From positions 1 to 44,833 of the IMG/VR virus record IMGVR_UViG_3300022413_000017: 44,833 nucleotides of DNA; one strand, given 5' to 3'. How positions within the stretch are numbered: position 1 is the first letter of the stretch; each line of letters starts with the position of its first letter. The stretch is from a virus. Shown here one piece after another: positions 24,481 to 31,986 of this stretch. Below the pieces are notes generated by a model that was not told where the DNA came from, did not search any database, and saw only the letters and a list, made by a program, of their open reading frames with translations. A program made the position numbers and the translations under genes.

Positions 24481-25704
24481 TCAGCTCGGCAGGAGGTCGT
24501 TGATCCGGCCGTGCACGTTGCGCCGGTCGGTGGTGAGCTCGCAGTAGCTGAACATGGTCGCCTCGTAGGCGTCCTTGTCGGTGATACGGGTGAGCACGGA
24601 GCCGTCCTCGTCCATCCACTCCCAATCAGCCGCCTTGTTCCAGGTGAGGTTGGCGGTGTTGATCAGGAAGGCCGTGTTGCCGGTGCAGTAGCGGTCGGAG
24701 ACCAGTCCGATCTCCCCCTCGCCGCTCGAGATCGGGAGAGCTGAGTAGCCACCCTTGAGCACGAGGTTGTCGACGAACCGCTTCTGCGACTGCAGCGTCG
24801 AGGCGTAGCGCCGACACACAGCGTGCGGCGCAACGGCCAGGTTCGGCACCATGCCCGAGTCGATCGAGATCTCGTCGATGGCCTCGATGAAGAGGTCCTC
24901 CGTCGGCTCCCGGTTCGTGCCCGAGTTGTCATCCACGTACGAGTTCCACAGGTTGACCGTGGCCCCGTTGATTCCGAACAGGGAATCACCAGTGCTGACA
25001 ATCTCCCGAAGGCCGGTGGACTCCACCGTGCGGTCGGCCGTGTCGTCGTACGAGTCGTGGATCCGGATGTAGTCGTTGGCGTCGAGAGCCGACCCAGGCT
25101 GGGGTGAGACGGTGACCGTCTCTGCCGCCCGATCGTAGGCCGTGATCACGGTGCCGTCGGCCTTGGTCTTGGCATCGGTAGCGGGACCGATGTCGACCTC
25201 CATACCTACGACAATGGACAGCCAGTTCTCCCGAGTGGCCCCAGCCACCGGGATCACACCAGCAGTGTCATCACCGCTGGCCTTGATGACGTAGCCCTCC
25301 TTGTCGTTGAAGATCTGCCGGTTCAGCATCTGCTTCAGGTCGATGATGAGCCGTTCCATCTCCTGGGAGGTGGCGTTGACGAAGGCACCAGCGTCAGCCA
25401 CAGCCCGACGCATGGTCTGACCAGTGAAGCCGACTCGGCCGTAGTGGTAGGCCAGATCGCTGGTGAACTTCTCGTAGCCCTGCCGGCCGATGGTGGGCAG
25501 GTCCCCGTACTCGGGAATCGAGGCCGAGCTGGGGTTCCGGCCGGTGTGGGCCGAACCGATGACCTGAGTACCCACGACGTTCTGGGAGCTCTGCTCGAGT
25601 TGGGAGAACGTGGGACTCAGCTTGTCGTTGAGCTGGTACCGCAGACGAGGAAGGTAGAAGTCCTTCATCACGTTTGCGGCAGCAGAGAGATCGAGGTGTG
25701 CCAT
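24481..25704 (-). CDS. major capsid protein
   Basis: The product has 407 residues. It follows scaffold and portal genes and precedes a small head protein. The N-terminus (VMKDFYLPRLRYQLNDKLSPTFSQLEQSSQNVVGTQVIGSAHTGRN) and the later segments EYGDLPTIGRQGYEKFTSDLAYHYGRVGFTGQTMRRA and NATSQEMERLIIDLKQMLNRQIFNDKEG match the usual capsid N-arm and spine-helix pattern of HK97-fold capsids of this type. No protease gene or delta-domain is evident. AAAGGG lies upstream of the ATG. The fold assignment is from pattern and gene order. Confidence 0.88.
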   Translation of the reverse strand: MAHLDLSAAANVMKDFYLPRLRYQLNDKLSPTFSQLEQSSQNVVGTQVIGSAHTGRNPSSASIPEYGDLPTIGRQGYEKFTSDLAYHYGRVGFTGQTMRRAVADAGAFVNATSQEMERLIIDLKQMLNRQIFNDKEGYVIKASGDDTAGVIPVAGATRENWLSIVVGMEVDIGPATDAKTKADGTVITAYDRAAETVTVSPQPGSALDANDYIRIHDSYDDTADRTVESTGLREIVSTGDSLFGINGATVNLWNSYVDDNSGTNREPTEDLFIEAIDEISIDSGMVPNLAVAPHAVCRRYASTLQSQKRFVDNLVLKGGYSALPISSGEGEIGLVSDRYCTGNTAFLINTANLTWNKAADWEWMDEDGSVLTRITDKDAYEATMFSYCELTTDRRNVHGRINDLLPS

Positions 25705-25816
25705 GGGGCAAACCCTTTCGCTTGAGACGTACGGATGTGGTTACCCGACAAGCTCTGCGGGGTCCAGCCCCTGCCACGCCTCGGGGGAGTCCAGCTCCAC
25801 CCCGGGATGCGCTCAG

Positions 25817-25822
25817 ATTATC
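25817..25822 (-). promoter_or_regulatory. possible -10 box (GATAAT) of a capsid-gene promoter
   Basis: Read on the minus strand this is GATAAT, one base from the TATAAT consensus, in an otherwise GC-rich spacer and about 115 nt upstream of the capsid ATG. No good -35 element lies 17 bp away; a hairpin stem occupies that position. The call is weak. Confidence 0.3.
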
Positions 25823-25831
25823 ACGAACAGA

Positions 25832-25875
25832 AGAGCCGGACACCCGAGGACCAACTCGTAGAAGTGTCCGGCTCT
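25832..25875 (-). terminator. strong hairpin between scaffold and capsid genes, with anti-leader loop
   Basis: AGAGCCGGACAC (25832-25843) and GTGTCCGGCTCT (25864-25875) are a perfect 12-bp inverted repeat with a 20-nt loop. Inside the loop, 25845-25848 (CGAG) pairs with 25855-25858 (CTCG) around six bases. Read on the minus strand those six are TTGGTC, and the surrounding decamer GTTGGTCCTC is the exact complement of the GAGGACCAAC leader found before early genes. It lies after the scaffold stop and may end or attenuate that transcript before the capsid gene. Confidence 0.65.
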
Positions 25876-25927
25876 ATCAACGGCCTACGCATCACTGGCC
25901 AATCTTGATTCTATATGCGAACGTGTC

Positions 25928-26452
25928 CTACGTGGTAGAGGCTTGCTGCAGCCCCTCCAGATACTTCAAAGCTGCAACATTCACCGCCTCCTTGTCGTTG
26001 TAGTCCAGCTCGTCGCCCTGAGCCTTGGCGTCCAGGTGAGGACCACCGGTGGTGCCGGCAGCAGCTGTCACCGGAAACTCCGGGGTGGGGGGTGCGGCCT
26101 CGGGGGCAGGCTGTTCACCTTCGACTGGCGGCTCGCCCTCCACCTGGTCCTTCGGCAGCTGGCGATACATCCGATCAGCCAGCTCCAGATTGCCCTTGGC
26201 CATCTCGGCCATGACGAGGAACTCTTCCCGGTCAGGGGTGCCAGGTGAGTACCCGTGCTGATCGAGCCACTCCTCCAGCTGGGCCACACCCTCGGCCTCC
26301 TGTGCCTGCGTCATCTGTTCCCGCTCGGCCTTGAGCTGTTCAACCTCCTGCTGCAGGGACTCCACCATCTGGAGTACCTCCGGGGGCAGTGCAGCTGGCG
26401 CTGAGTCCTGGGTCAACCCGGTGACGGGGAGTGCGCTGTCCTTCTCGGTCAT
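25928..26452 (-). CDS. possible nested short scaffold from internal start (Met85)
   Basis: Codon 85 of the scaffold gene is ATG, preceded on the minus strand by AAGGAAGGAACTGAG, a better ribosome site than that of the full-length start. It would give a 174-residue protein with the second coiled coil and C-terminus but without the N-terminal coil. Nested scaffold genes are known in other phages (lambda C/Nu3). Expression is inferred. Confidence 0.4.
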   Translation of the reverse strand: MTEKDSALPVTGLTQDSAPAALPPEVLQMVESLQQEVEQLKAEREQMTQAQEAEGVAQLEEWLDQHGYSPGTPDREEFLVMAEMAKGNLELADRMYRQLPKDQVEGEPPVEGEQPAPEAAPPTPEFPVTAAAGTTGGPHLDAKAQGDELDYNDKEAVNVAALKYLEGLQQASTT

Positions 26453-26704
26453 CTCAGTTCCTTCCTTGCTGTCCTGGGTTCCCAGTACAGAGTCCGCTAG
26501 TTCACGGAACAGCTCAGCTCCCGCTGAGGGGTTCTCGGTGAAGACGGTAACGAGGTGCAACAACCCTCGCTGCTCGTCCTCTGGCAATCCACTGAACGCA
26601 TCCCGGTAGGTGGCCGCCTCCTGCCTCCGCTTGGCGTTCTCGTCCCGAAGCCGGGAGATCTCAGCCCTCAACTGTTCAGGCGTTGCATTGTCCAGTCCGC
26701 TCAT
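25928..26704 (-). CDS. capsid scaffolding protein
   Basis: The product has 258 residues. It sits between portal and capsid genes, the standard scaffold place. The protein is highly charged and helical: a coiled coil at 10-35 (RAEISRLRDENAKRRQEAATYRD) and another near 105-140 (EVLQMVESLQQEVEQLKAEREQMTQAQEAEGVAQLEEWL). A Pro/Glu-rich linker (VEGEPPVEGEQPAPEAAPPTPEF) and a short conserved-looking C-terminus (DELDYNDKEAVNVAALKYLEGLQ) follow, probably the capsid-binding end. An internal start is likely at residue 85. Confidence 0.82.
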   Translation of the reverse strand: MSGLDNATPEQLRAEISRLRDENAKRRQEAATYRDAFSGLPEDEQRGLLHLVTVFTENPSAGAELFRELADSVLGTQDSKEGTEMTEKDSALPVTGLTQDSAPAALPPEVLQMVESLQQEVEQLKAEREQMTQAQEAEGVAQLEEWLDQHGYSPGTPDREEFLVMAEMAKGNLELADRMYRQLPKDQVEGEPPVEGEQPAPEAAPPTPEFPVTAAAGTTGGPHLDAKAQGDELDYNDKEAVNVAALKYLEGLQQASTT

Positions 26705-26714
26705 GTTCCCTTTC

Positions 26715-28586
26715 TCACAACAGCCCCATCATGGCGTCCACCGCAGCGGCGGGGTCCTGTGGGGCCTCTTCAGGAGGTGGGGCCATCTCCGGAGCCATTG
26801 CCGCCTCGGGCACCGGGATGTCCTCATCGGCCGAAGGCACCGCAGCCAGTGCGGGGTTGGCCTCCACCCGGCCCACCTGCTTGCCCATGGCCTCGTTGGC
26901 CAGAGTCTCATGACTCATGACGTGAGTGTCCACGACCATCTGCTGCTCTGGGTCGAGCATCTCGTACGCCGGGGTGGTTCGGAAGGCGTTGTGCTCGGTG
27001 ATGTGGGCCACGTGATCGTCGAAGGTGGCGGGGAGATCAACAGACCCCTTGGTCATGGCAGCGTTCTCCCTTCGAGCCTTGGCCACGTGGTGGTTCAGAG
27101 CGTTGACCAGGTGGCGTCGGCCCGGCATCTCGATGAAGCGAACGAAGTCCTCCAGCTGGGTGATCAACCCCATCTCCAAGAGCTTGAGACCGAGCTGTTG
27201 CATGGCGGCCCGACTGCGGGGGATGACACTCTCGAGGGGGATACGGGCGTTGTACTGACCGTTGATGTCCCCGCCCTCCCACTCCACAGCCACCGGACCC
27301 TCTCCCGTCTCGATGACCTGGAGCTTCTTGCCCTTGGCAAAGGCCTCCTGCATCTGCAGCACCATGGAGGCCGCACGACCGAACATACCGGCACCGACCT
27401 TCAGGAGACGTCCCTGAGGGGTGCCATCGAGCTCGGCCAGGATGGAGAGCGCAGTACCGCTCTCGAGATTGACCGGAGCCTTGCCTCGACTCACATCGTG
27501 CACGCCCATGATGTCGTCGATGTCGATCTTCAGATCCTCGGGCATGCGCTGCAACCAGGCGGGGAGCTGAGGAGGGTTGAGCCAGGCCGGGGGTGTCAGA
27601 CCATCGGGGTAGGGGTGCATGTAGCCCGGGATGTCGTTCATGGACTGCATGATCCGCACGGCTGAGTGGGGCACCAGCATGCGGGAGACCGATGCGTCCC
27701 GTAGGTGCTCACTCAGGTTGGACTCCGCCAAGTTGAGCTGGACCTGTAGCTGGCGAGCCTGGGAGTAGATCGTCTCTCCCCACCACTGATGGTCCGACAC
27801 GGTCTCAGTCCCCACCACCAGGTTGAGGCGATCGGTGAACGGGTAGGGCCAGGGGATGTCCTGCATCAGCCTGCCACCCACGTCCACACACACCCGGCCC
27901 TCTTCATTCAAGGGGTTGGGCCGCTCGTAGTAGGTGAGCACCAGGGTGAGTGGGTTGAGCTTCTCCACCCCCAGGTGACCTTCGAGCAGCCGCTCGGCCA
28001 AGGGGTTGAGCCCATTCGAGGCATCAGCCTGTGGAGGCTCCGACAGCCCGAACATCGACTGCACCTCCTCGGGGTGGTGCACCTGGGCCTTGATCCACCA
28101 CCGAGCAGTCTCCGGATCCCGACACCCGGGCTCGACCACGGCTTCGATGATGGAGAGCGCCGTCTCGACGGTGTCCAGGGCTTTGTCGTCCCAATCGACG
28201 GCGATGATGCCGGTGCCACCCTTGAGCATTGTGGTGTACAGCACCTCCCGCAGGTGCTCCCAGTTGTGGGCGAAGGCCAGGGCGTAGAGCACTTCCTCAG
28301 CCACATGAGCTGCCTGAGCACTGGCATCGTTGGCCCCGTTGGGGAACACCTCGTACGCCATGTTGCGCTGCATCAGGCCGGAGATCAGAGTCCGGTGATT
28401 GGCCGCCATCCGGTTGTTGACCATGCGCAGACGGTCGTCTACCGGGAGCTCCTCAGGGTTGTCAGCCGAGGGGTTCCACCAGATCCACTGGTAGCCACTG
28501 AGGAACCCAGTGTTCAGCCAGTAGTTCTGGCTGGCGTCTCGGGTGTCCCGGGCGGCCTTGCGGTACAACTCCCGAACGTTATCCAT
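26715..28586 (-). CDS. portal protein
   Basis: The product has 623 residues. The N-terminal FLSGYQWIWWNP...LPVDDRLRMVNNRMAANHRTLISGLMQRNMAYEVFP is the usual portal opening. GTGIIAVDWD follows, and the stem/crown region carries DIDDIMGVHDVSRGKAPVNLESGTALSILAELD, a hallmark of podovirus-type portals. The C-terminus is Pro/Ala/Glu-rich. It is the twelve-subunit ring through which DNA enters and to which the adaptor protein (12604-13236) should bind. The scaffold gene follows 10 nt downstream. Confidence 0.9.
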   Translation of the reverse strand: MDNVRELYRKAARDTRDASQNYWLNTGFLSGYQWIWWNPSADNPEELPVDDRLRMVNNRMAANHRTLISGLMQRNMAYEVFPNGANDASAQAAHVAEEVLYALAFAHNWEHLREVLYTTMLKGGTGIIAVDWDDKALDTVETALSIIEAVVEPGCRDPETARWWIKAQVHHPEEVQSMFGLSEPPQADASNGLNPLAERLLEGHLGVEKLNPLTLVLTYYERPNPLNEEGRVCVDVGGRLMQDIPWPYPFTDRLNLVVGTETVSDHQWWGETIYSQARQLQVQLNLAESNLSEHLRDASVSRMLVPHSAVRIMQSMNDIPGYMHPYPDGLTPPAWLNPPQLPAWLQRMPEDLKIDIDDIMGVHDVSRGKAPVNLESGTALSILAELDGTPQGRLLKVGAGMFGRAASMVLQMQEAFAKGKKLQVIETGEGPVAVEWEGGDINGQYNARIPLESVIPRSRAAMQQLGLKLLEMGLITQLEDFVRFIEMPGRRHLVNALNHHVAKARRENAAMTKGSVDLPATFDDHVAHITEHNAFRTTPAYEMLDPEQQMVVDTHVMSHETLANEAMGKQVGRVEANPALAAVPSADEDIPVPEAAMAPEMAPPPEEAPQDPAAAVDAMMGLL

Positions 28587-28590
28587 GTGT

Positions 28591-28878
28591 CTAGCCTAGT
28601 GGAGACCCTCCGGTGCCTAGGAGGTGTCCACCCCCCAGCCGATCCGGTGGTGGGTAGCTGCTACCAGGGACAACATCGGTCTCGTCGTCGTCATCGAGAC
28701 CGGAGTGCACCATGTCAGCCGCCACCGCAGCGTAGGGGCTGTTCTTCGTGGCCATCAGAGCCGACATCAGGAGCTGGTTCTGGTCGGTCAGCACCCCCAT
28801 GTGGCGGAAGACGTAGCGGGTGGCCAACACCAGCGTGGCCGAGACACCTACGGCGAGGACGATGAGGGCATAGGTCAT
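28591..28878 (-). CDS. small membrane protein
   Basis: The product has 95 residues. An N-terminal hydrophobic helix (YALIVLAVGVSATLVLATRYVF) with almost no leader is followed by a polar region containing DDDDETD and a Gly/Pro-rich end. The ATG overlaps the upstream stop (ATGA). It lies directly before the portal gene; the function is unknown. Confidence 0.6.
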   Translation of the reverse strand: MTYALIVLAVGVSATLVLATRYVFRHMGVLTDQNQLLMSALMATKNSPYAAVAADMVHSGLDDDDETDVVPGSSYPPPDRLGGGHLLGTGGSPLG

Positions 28879-29363
28879 GTCGTCTCCTCCACATCCTCCT
28901 GCAGGTCCCTCAGTACGTCCACCAGAAGTCCGGCCGGGATCTCCCCATCTGGGTGTTTGGGGCCATGTTTGAAGGGGGAGTCCCGGCCGAGTTCTCTGTT
29001 GAGCTCCTCGATCGTCGCCCGATAGCGGCGGGTCTTGCGCCGCTCGGAGTCCAGCTTGGTTGCGATTTCAACTACCACGTCGAGGCGAGAGCGGTTGACC
29101 TGGCCTTCCATCTCCCGCATTCGCTCGAGGTAGCCCTTGGCCTCGTCCTTGGCCTTGTCGAGCTCTTCAGCGGTGGCCATGCCCATCGATGCCGCCATCT
29201 CCCGCACGGCCGTGGGGCAGATGTCGAGATAGCCCCGTTCGGTCTGGATGTCGCCCAGCCGGAAGATGAAGTGCTCGTCGGGATCGAGCTTGCGGTTGTA
29301 GACGAAACAGCGGTGGGGGATCACCGAGCCCTGCTCGAAGTCGTTGCGCTTGTGCCAGGTCAT
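28875..29363 (-). CDS. hypothetical coiled-coil protein
   Basis: The product has 162 residues. The N-terminal 60 residues form a compact beta/mixed region (HRCFVYNRKLDPDEHFIFRLGDIQTERGYLDICPTAVREMAASMGM), and residues 62-125 form a long charged coil (EELDKAKDEAKGYLERMREMEGQVNRSRLDVVVEIATKLDSERRKTRRYRATIEELNREL). It is coupled to the zinc-ribbon gene upstream and to the membrane protein downstream. A structural or assembly role is possible, but the family is not recognised. Confidence 0.65.
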   Translation of the reverse strand: MTWHKRNDFEQGSVIPHRCFVYNRKLDPDEHFIFRLGDIQTERGYLDICPTAVREMAASMGMATAEELDKAKDEAKGYLERMREMEGQVNRSRLDVVVEIATKLDSERRKTRRYRATIEELNRELGRDSPFKHGPKHPDGEIPAGLLVDVLRDLQEDVEETT

Positions 29364-29527
29364 ATCTTCCCTTCACTCCTCAGCCTCTTGGCGGTCCCGA
29401 GATCCCGGAGCGTCCACGTCGGACCATCGCACTCATCACACTTCCACCTGCCAAGCAGCGTGGGGTACAGATCCCCCAAGCACACAGGACACTCGGATCG
29501 TCTCCTCAGCCTGCTCAGCTTGATCAT
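29360..29527 (-). CDS. 55-residue zinc-ribbon protein
   Basis: The product is basic, with two C-x2-C knuckles: ECPVC near residue 15 and KCDEC near residue 33, a classic zinc ribbon. The start overlaps the upstream stop by one base (TGATG), and the stop overlaps the downstream ATG (ATGA). This tight coupling supports a real gene. It could bind nucleic acid or protein; the function is unknown. Confidence 0.65.
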   Translation of the reverse strand: MIKLSRLRRRSECPVCLGDLYPTLLGRWKCDECDGPTWTLRDLGTAKRLRSEGKI

Positions 29528-29799
29528 CACCGTGTGATCGGCTGGGTGAGGGTGTCGAGCATGGCTCGGGTGACCATGTCTCGGCGACCGTTCTCCGCCG
29601 TCTTGACCGATAGCTCCCAGTACCCCTCACTGTGCACCGGATCCACTCGGAGCTGCACCGGCCTGGACCAGCCCTGTGCGCTCAGTTCATGCACCAACTG
29701 GTGTGACATCTTCACCATCATCAGGTCCCGAGCGAACATCTCGCATGCACACCCCCGGCAGTGTTGGATGTTCGGATCGAGCTCACCTTCAGCAACCAT
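29527..29799 (-). CDS. small hypothetical protein with CxxC
   Basis: The product has 90 residues. Near the N-terminus is HCRGCAC, a possible half zinc site with H13, followed by ARDLMMVKMSHQLVHELSAQGWSRPVQLRVDP and a beta-like segment. The family is not recognised. It is the first gene after the 330-nt non-coding interval downstream of terL, and TAGAAT upstream on the minus strand (29805-29812 area) might serve as its own -10 box. Confidence 0.6.
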   Translation of the reverse strand: MVAEGELDPNIQHCRGCACEMFARDLMMVKMSHQLVHELSAQGWSRPVQLRVDPVHSEGYWELSVKTAENGRRDMVTRAMLDTLTQPITR

Positions 29800-29813
29800 G
29801 GCCCAATTCTAAC

Positions 29814-29842
29814 TTGTCCGGGCGGACATGTTCCACTATCAT
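29814..29842 (+). promoter_or_regulatory. sigma70-like promoter with embedded palindrome, driving the candidate ncRNA
   Basis: TTGTCC (29814-29819) and TATCAT (29837-29842) are separated by exactly 17 bp and match the sigma70 consensus at 4/6 and 5/6 positions. Overlapping the -35 is the palindrome TGTCCG-GG-CGGACA (29815-29828), placed as an operator would be. The promoter points right, against the surrounding minus-strand genes, into a non-coding interval. Confidence 0.6.
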
Positions 29843-29848
29843 CTCTCT

Positions 29849-30125
29849 CATGGAGCTGCGACGGTGGCTCCAGGGAATGGCTGAATAACCGCTACAGGGA
29901 GGCTGGGCGGTAAGGCGACATGAGGACCAACGTCAGCGGCACCTGCGCCAAGCGGTCGGGTGGACGAGGACCATCGGTCCGGGTAGCACCGGATGGAGGT
30001 CAGCGCAGCTCAGTGCGCTCATAGGCACCGGGGATGGCTTGGTATGTCTACTCTCCCCCTCGGTTGCAGGACGACAATCCTGCTTCCCGCCCCACAACCC
30101 CTGGCTCCGGTCGGGGGTTGTGGTG
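29849..30125 (+). ncRNA. candidate structured non-coding RNA
   Basis: A 277-nt interval follows the promoter and contains no credible ORF. Possible stems: 29851-29856/29867-29872 (TGGAGC/GCTCCA), 29888-29892/29907-29911 (ACCGC/GCGGT), 29915-29919/29932-29937 with one bulged A, 29962-29965/29977-29980 or alternatively 29968-29972/29976-29980, 30002-30007/30014-30019 (AGCGCA/TGCGCT), 30066-30071/30078-30083 (GCAGGA/TCCTGC), and a closing stem 30029-30034/30084-30089. The 3' end is a strong hairpin. Loops near 29921 and 29966 carry GAGGACCA, the leader motif of early genes. It is not a tRNA (no T-loop TTCRA) and matches no RNA family I know. Confidence 0.5.
30092..30123 (+). terminator. 10-bp stem at the end of the ncRNA interval
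   Basis: CCACAACCCC (30092-30101) pairs perfectly with GGGGTTGTGG (30114-30123) around 12 nt; TGCTTCT follows on the plus strand. It lies 6 nt beyond the terL stop, so it could also end or slow the minus-strand terL transcript. Confidence 0.6.
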
Positions 30126-30129
30126 CTTC

Positions 30130-31986
30130 TCAGCGCCGTTGGGCACCTACGAGGCGGAGCATCTGGTCATAGGGGTGCTCCTTCCCGCCCTGCCGGCGCA
30201 GCTGGCGCATGTTGCGCTGCACGTGGCTCTCCTTGGGCAGGTCCTCGGGCTCCTCGCCCGGTGGCGTTTCACCTGGGCGCAGGTAGGTGCGGCTGTGGAT
30301 CCAGGCGTAACCCCCGTTGTCGACCTGGTCGTCGTGAGTGCCCCGAGGGAAGTTGGTGTGCTCGTTCTCCCAGTTCACCCCCCACGGCACGTACAGCGGG
30401 TCGGGGAACCAGACGTGGCCGGTGTTGGTCGCTACCGAGTACGGGGTGTTGCGGGTGATCTTGTCGAACTCGGCCTTGATGGGGATGATCACCCAGTCGG
30501 GTTTGGAGGTGCGGATGTCGTTGATCAGGTTCGTGCCGTAGGTCTTGGCCTCGATCCCAATCACCAGGGGCTCGGCCTCCGGTCGCTGAGCTTCAAGGAA
30601 CAGCTCCAACTTTGGAAGGTGATCGTCTGTACTTAAACGATCCTTGAACCTATCCACGAGTATCAGCTGGTTCTTCCAGGGGTCGAAGGCCCAGTTGGTG
30701 AACACCGTCCAGTCGGCCTGGGTCTTCTTCGATGCGGCCAGGTCCACAATCATGAAGTGCACCGTGGCCGGATCGGTGGCCAGCACCGACTGCTCCCCTG
30801 GTCCTCGGTAGGTCCTGGTCTGGTAGTCGTAGCGGTAGTGGTGGAAGGTCGATGGGCTGCCCTCGTGCTCCAGGGTCTTGCGGAACATGTTGCCCTGGGA
30901 GTGGATGGGGGACCCCTGGTACACACAGCTGAACCACACCGGATCGTTGTTCAGGCGCTGCTCGAGTGTGTCCTTCGACATCATCTGGGGGCACAGCGAT
31001 TCGCCCTCCTGGCGCCCCAGAGGGTCGCTGCCACCGGGCTCCGCCAAGGCAGGCAGACGCAGCACAGCCCATCCCGGCTTGGGGGTCTCACCATCCTCTT
31101 CCAGGGCGAAGGCCCCGGCCAGGTCGTCCTCGTGCCAGCGAGTCAGCATCATCACCTGCACCGGAGGCGGCAGGTTCTTGATGTTGGTCTCCCGGGACTC
31201 GAACACCGAGGTGTACCAGTTCTTCTTGGCTGTTCGATAGGCCGGGGACAGGGCCTCCTCGGAGTCCTTGAACGGATCGTCGATGATGCCGAGCACGAAT
31301 CCGGTACCCGTAGTGGCGCCGGCCAGGCCCCGGTAGTTGATCTCGCCCACGTCCTTGCCCGACCGGAAGCTGATGTTGGCGTTGGTGGCGCTGAGCGAGG
31401 TGAGCGGCTCGCCATCGGCAGCGAGCGGCATGTCCTTGGCCAGGTCGCTCTCGAGGAAGTCCTTGTGGGCTGCCCCCCACTTCTCGGCGAAGTCACCGGA
31501 GTAGGTGCTGATGAGGACCGGAGCTCGGGGGTAGCGAGTGAGGAACCACCGGGGCGTCCACTCCGTGACCTCGGTCGACTTGCCGTGCCGGGGCGGGCTG
31601 ACAAGTAGCAGCTTGCGCACCACGGTGTCGGCCTCGTCGGCCTCAGGCCCGGTGCCGGGGCGGGTGAGCTGCATCTCCGCCGCCCAGAACGCCTTGTCAG
31701 TGGTGGCCGCTTCTGACCCCTGGCCCAGCAGCTTCCAGGGGCCACGACCTTCGGTGGCACGGATCCACACATCAGGAGGTGGTCCGGGCCCGTTGGGGTA
31801 CATCTGCAGGTTGCACAGACTGACGATGTAATGGTCGAACAGACGTACGTGCGGGTAGTCGTGCACCCGATCATCAACTGACATCGCCAGGCACAGAGGG
31901 CTGGCCGACTTGGCGGCCTCGGCCATGTCGGGCTCGAGCGTGCCGGCCCGGATGGCGTCGTACAGCGGATCGAGCGGGGTTATCAC
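30130..31986 (-). CDS. terL: terminase large subunit
   Basis: The product is 618 residues from a GTG overlapping the upstream stop. The ATPase has Walker A P131-P-R-H-G-K136-S, preceded by KLLLVS, and Walker B VLGIID236-D237-P. A coupling motif lies near VMMLTRWHEDD. The C-terminal RNase H-like nuclease shows acids at D415 (MIVDLAASKK), E479 (IGIEAKTYG) and D552/D553 (GTHDDQVDNGG). All expected catalytic residues are present. It packages DNA into the prohead through the portal. The downstream gap holding a candidate ncRNA is unusual for this otherwise tight operon. Confidence 0.95.
   Translation of the reverse strand: MITPLDPLYDAIRAGTLEPDMAEAAKSASPLCLAMSVDDRVHDYPHVRLFDHYIVSLCNLQMYPNGPGPPPDVWIRATEGRGPWKLLGQGSEAATTDKAFWAAEMQLTRPGTGPEADEADTVVRKLLLVSPPRHGKSTEVTEWTPRWFLTRYPRAPVLISTYSGDFAEKWGAAHKDFLESDLAKDMPLAADGEPLTSLSATNANISFRSGKDVGEINYRGLAGATTGTGFVLGIIDDPFKDSEEALSPAYRTAKKNWYTSVFESRETNIKNLPPPVQVMMLTRWHEDDLAGAFALEEDGETPKPGWAVLRLPALAEPGGSDPLGRQEGESLCPQMMSKDTLEQRLNNDPVWFSCVYQGSPIHSQGNMFRKTLEHEGSPSTFHHYRYDYQTRTYRGPGEQSVLATDPATVHFMIVDLAASKKTQADWTVFTNWAFDPWKNQLILVDRFKDRLSTDDHLPKLELFLEAQRPEAEPLVIGIEAKTYGTNLINDIRTSKPDWVIIPIKAEFDKITRNTPYSVATNTGHVWFPDPLYVPWGVNWENEHTNFPRGTHDDQVDNGGYAWIHSRTYLRPGETPPGEEPEDLPKESHVQRNMRQLRRQGGKEHPYDQMLRLVGAQRR

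Noticed and set aside
29676-29888. Plus-strand 70-codon frame running into the ncRNA interval
   Set aside because: It overlaps the minus-strand gene and crosses the promoter. The ATG at 29850 would give only 12 codons.
30029-30094. tRNA-like gene (GCAGG..CCTGC arm, TTGGTA loop, CGGGGA/TTCCCG stem, ending CCCCA)
   Set aside because: The T-loop lacks TTCRA, the anticodon arm does not form a 5-bp stem with a 7-nt loop, and the acceptor stem has only six pairs.
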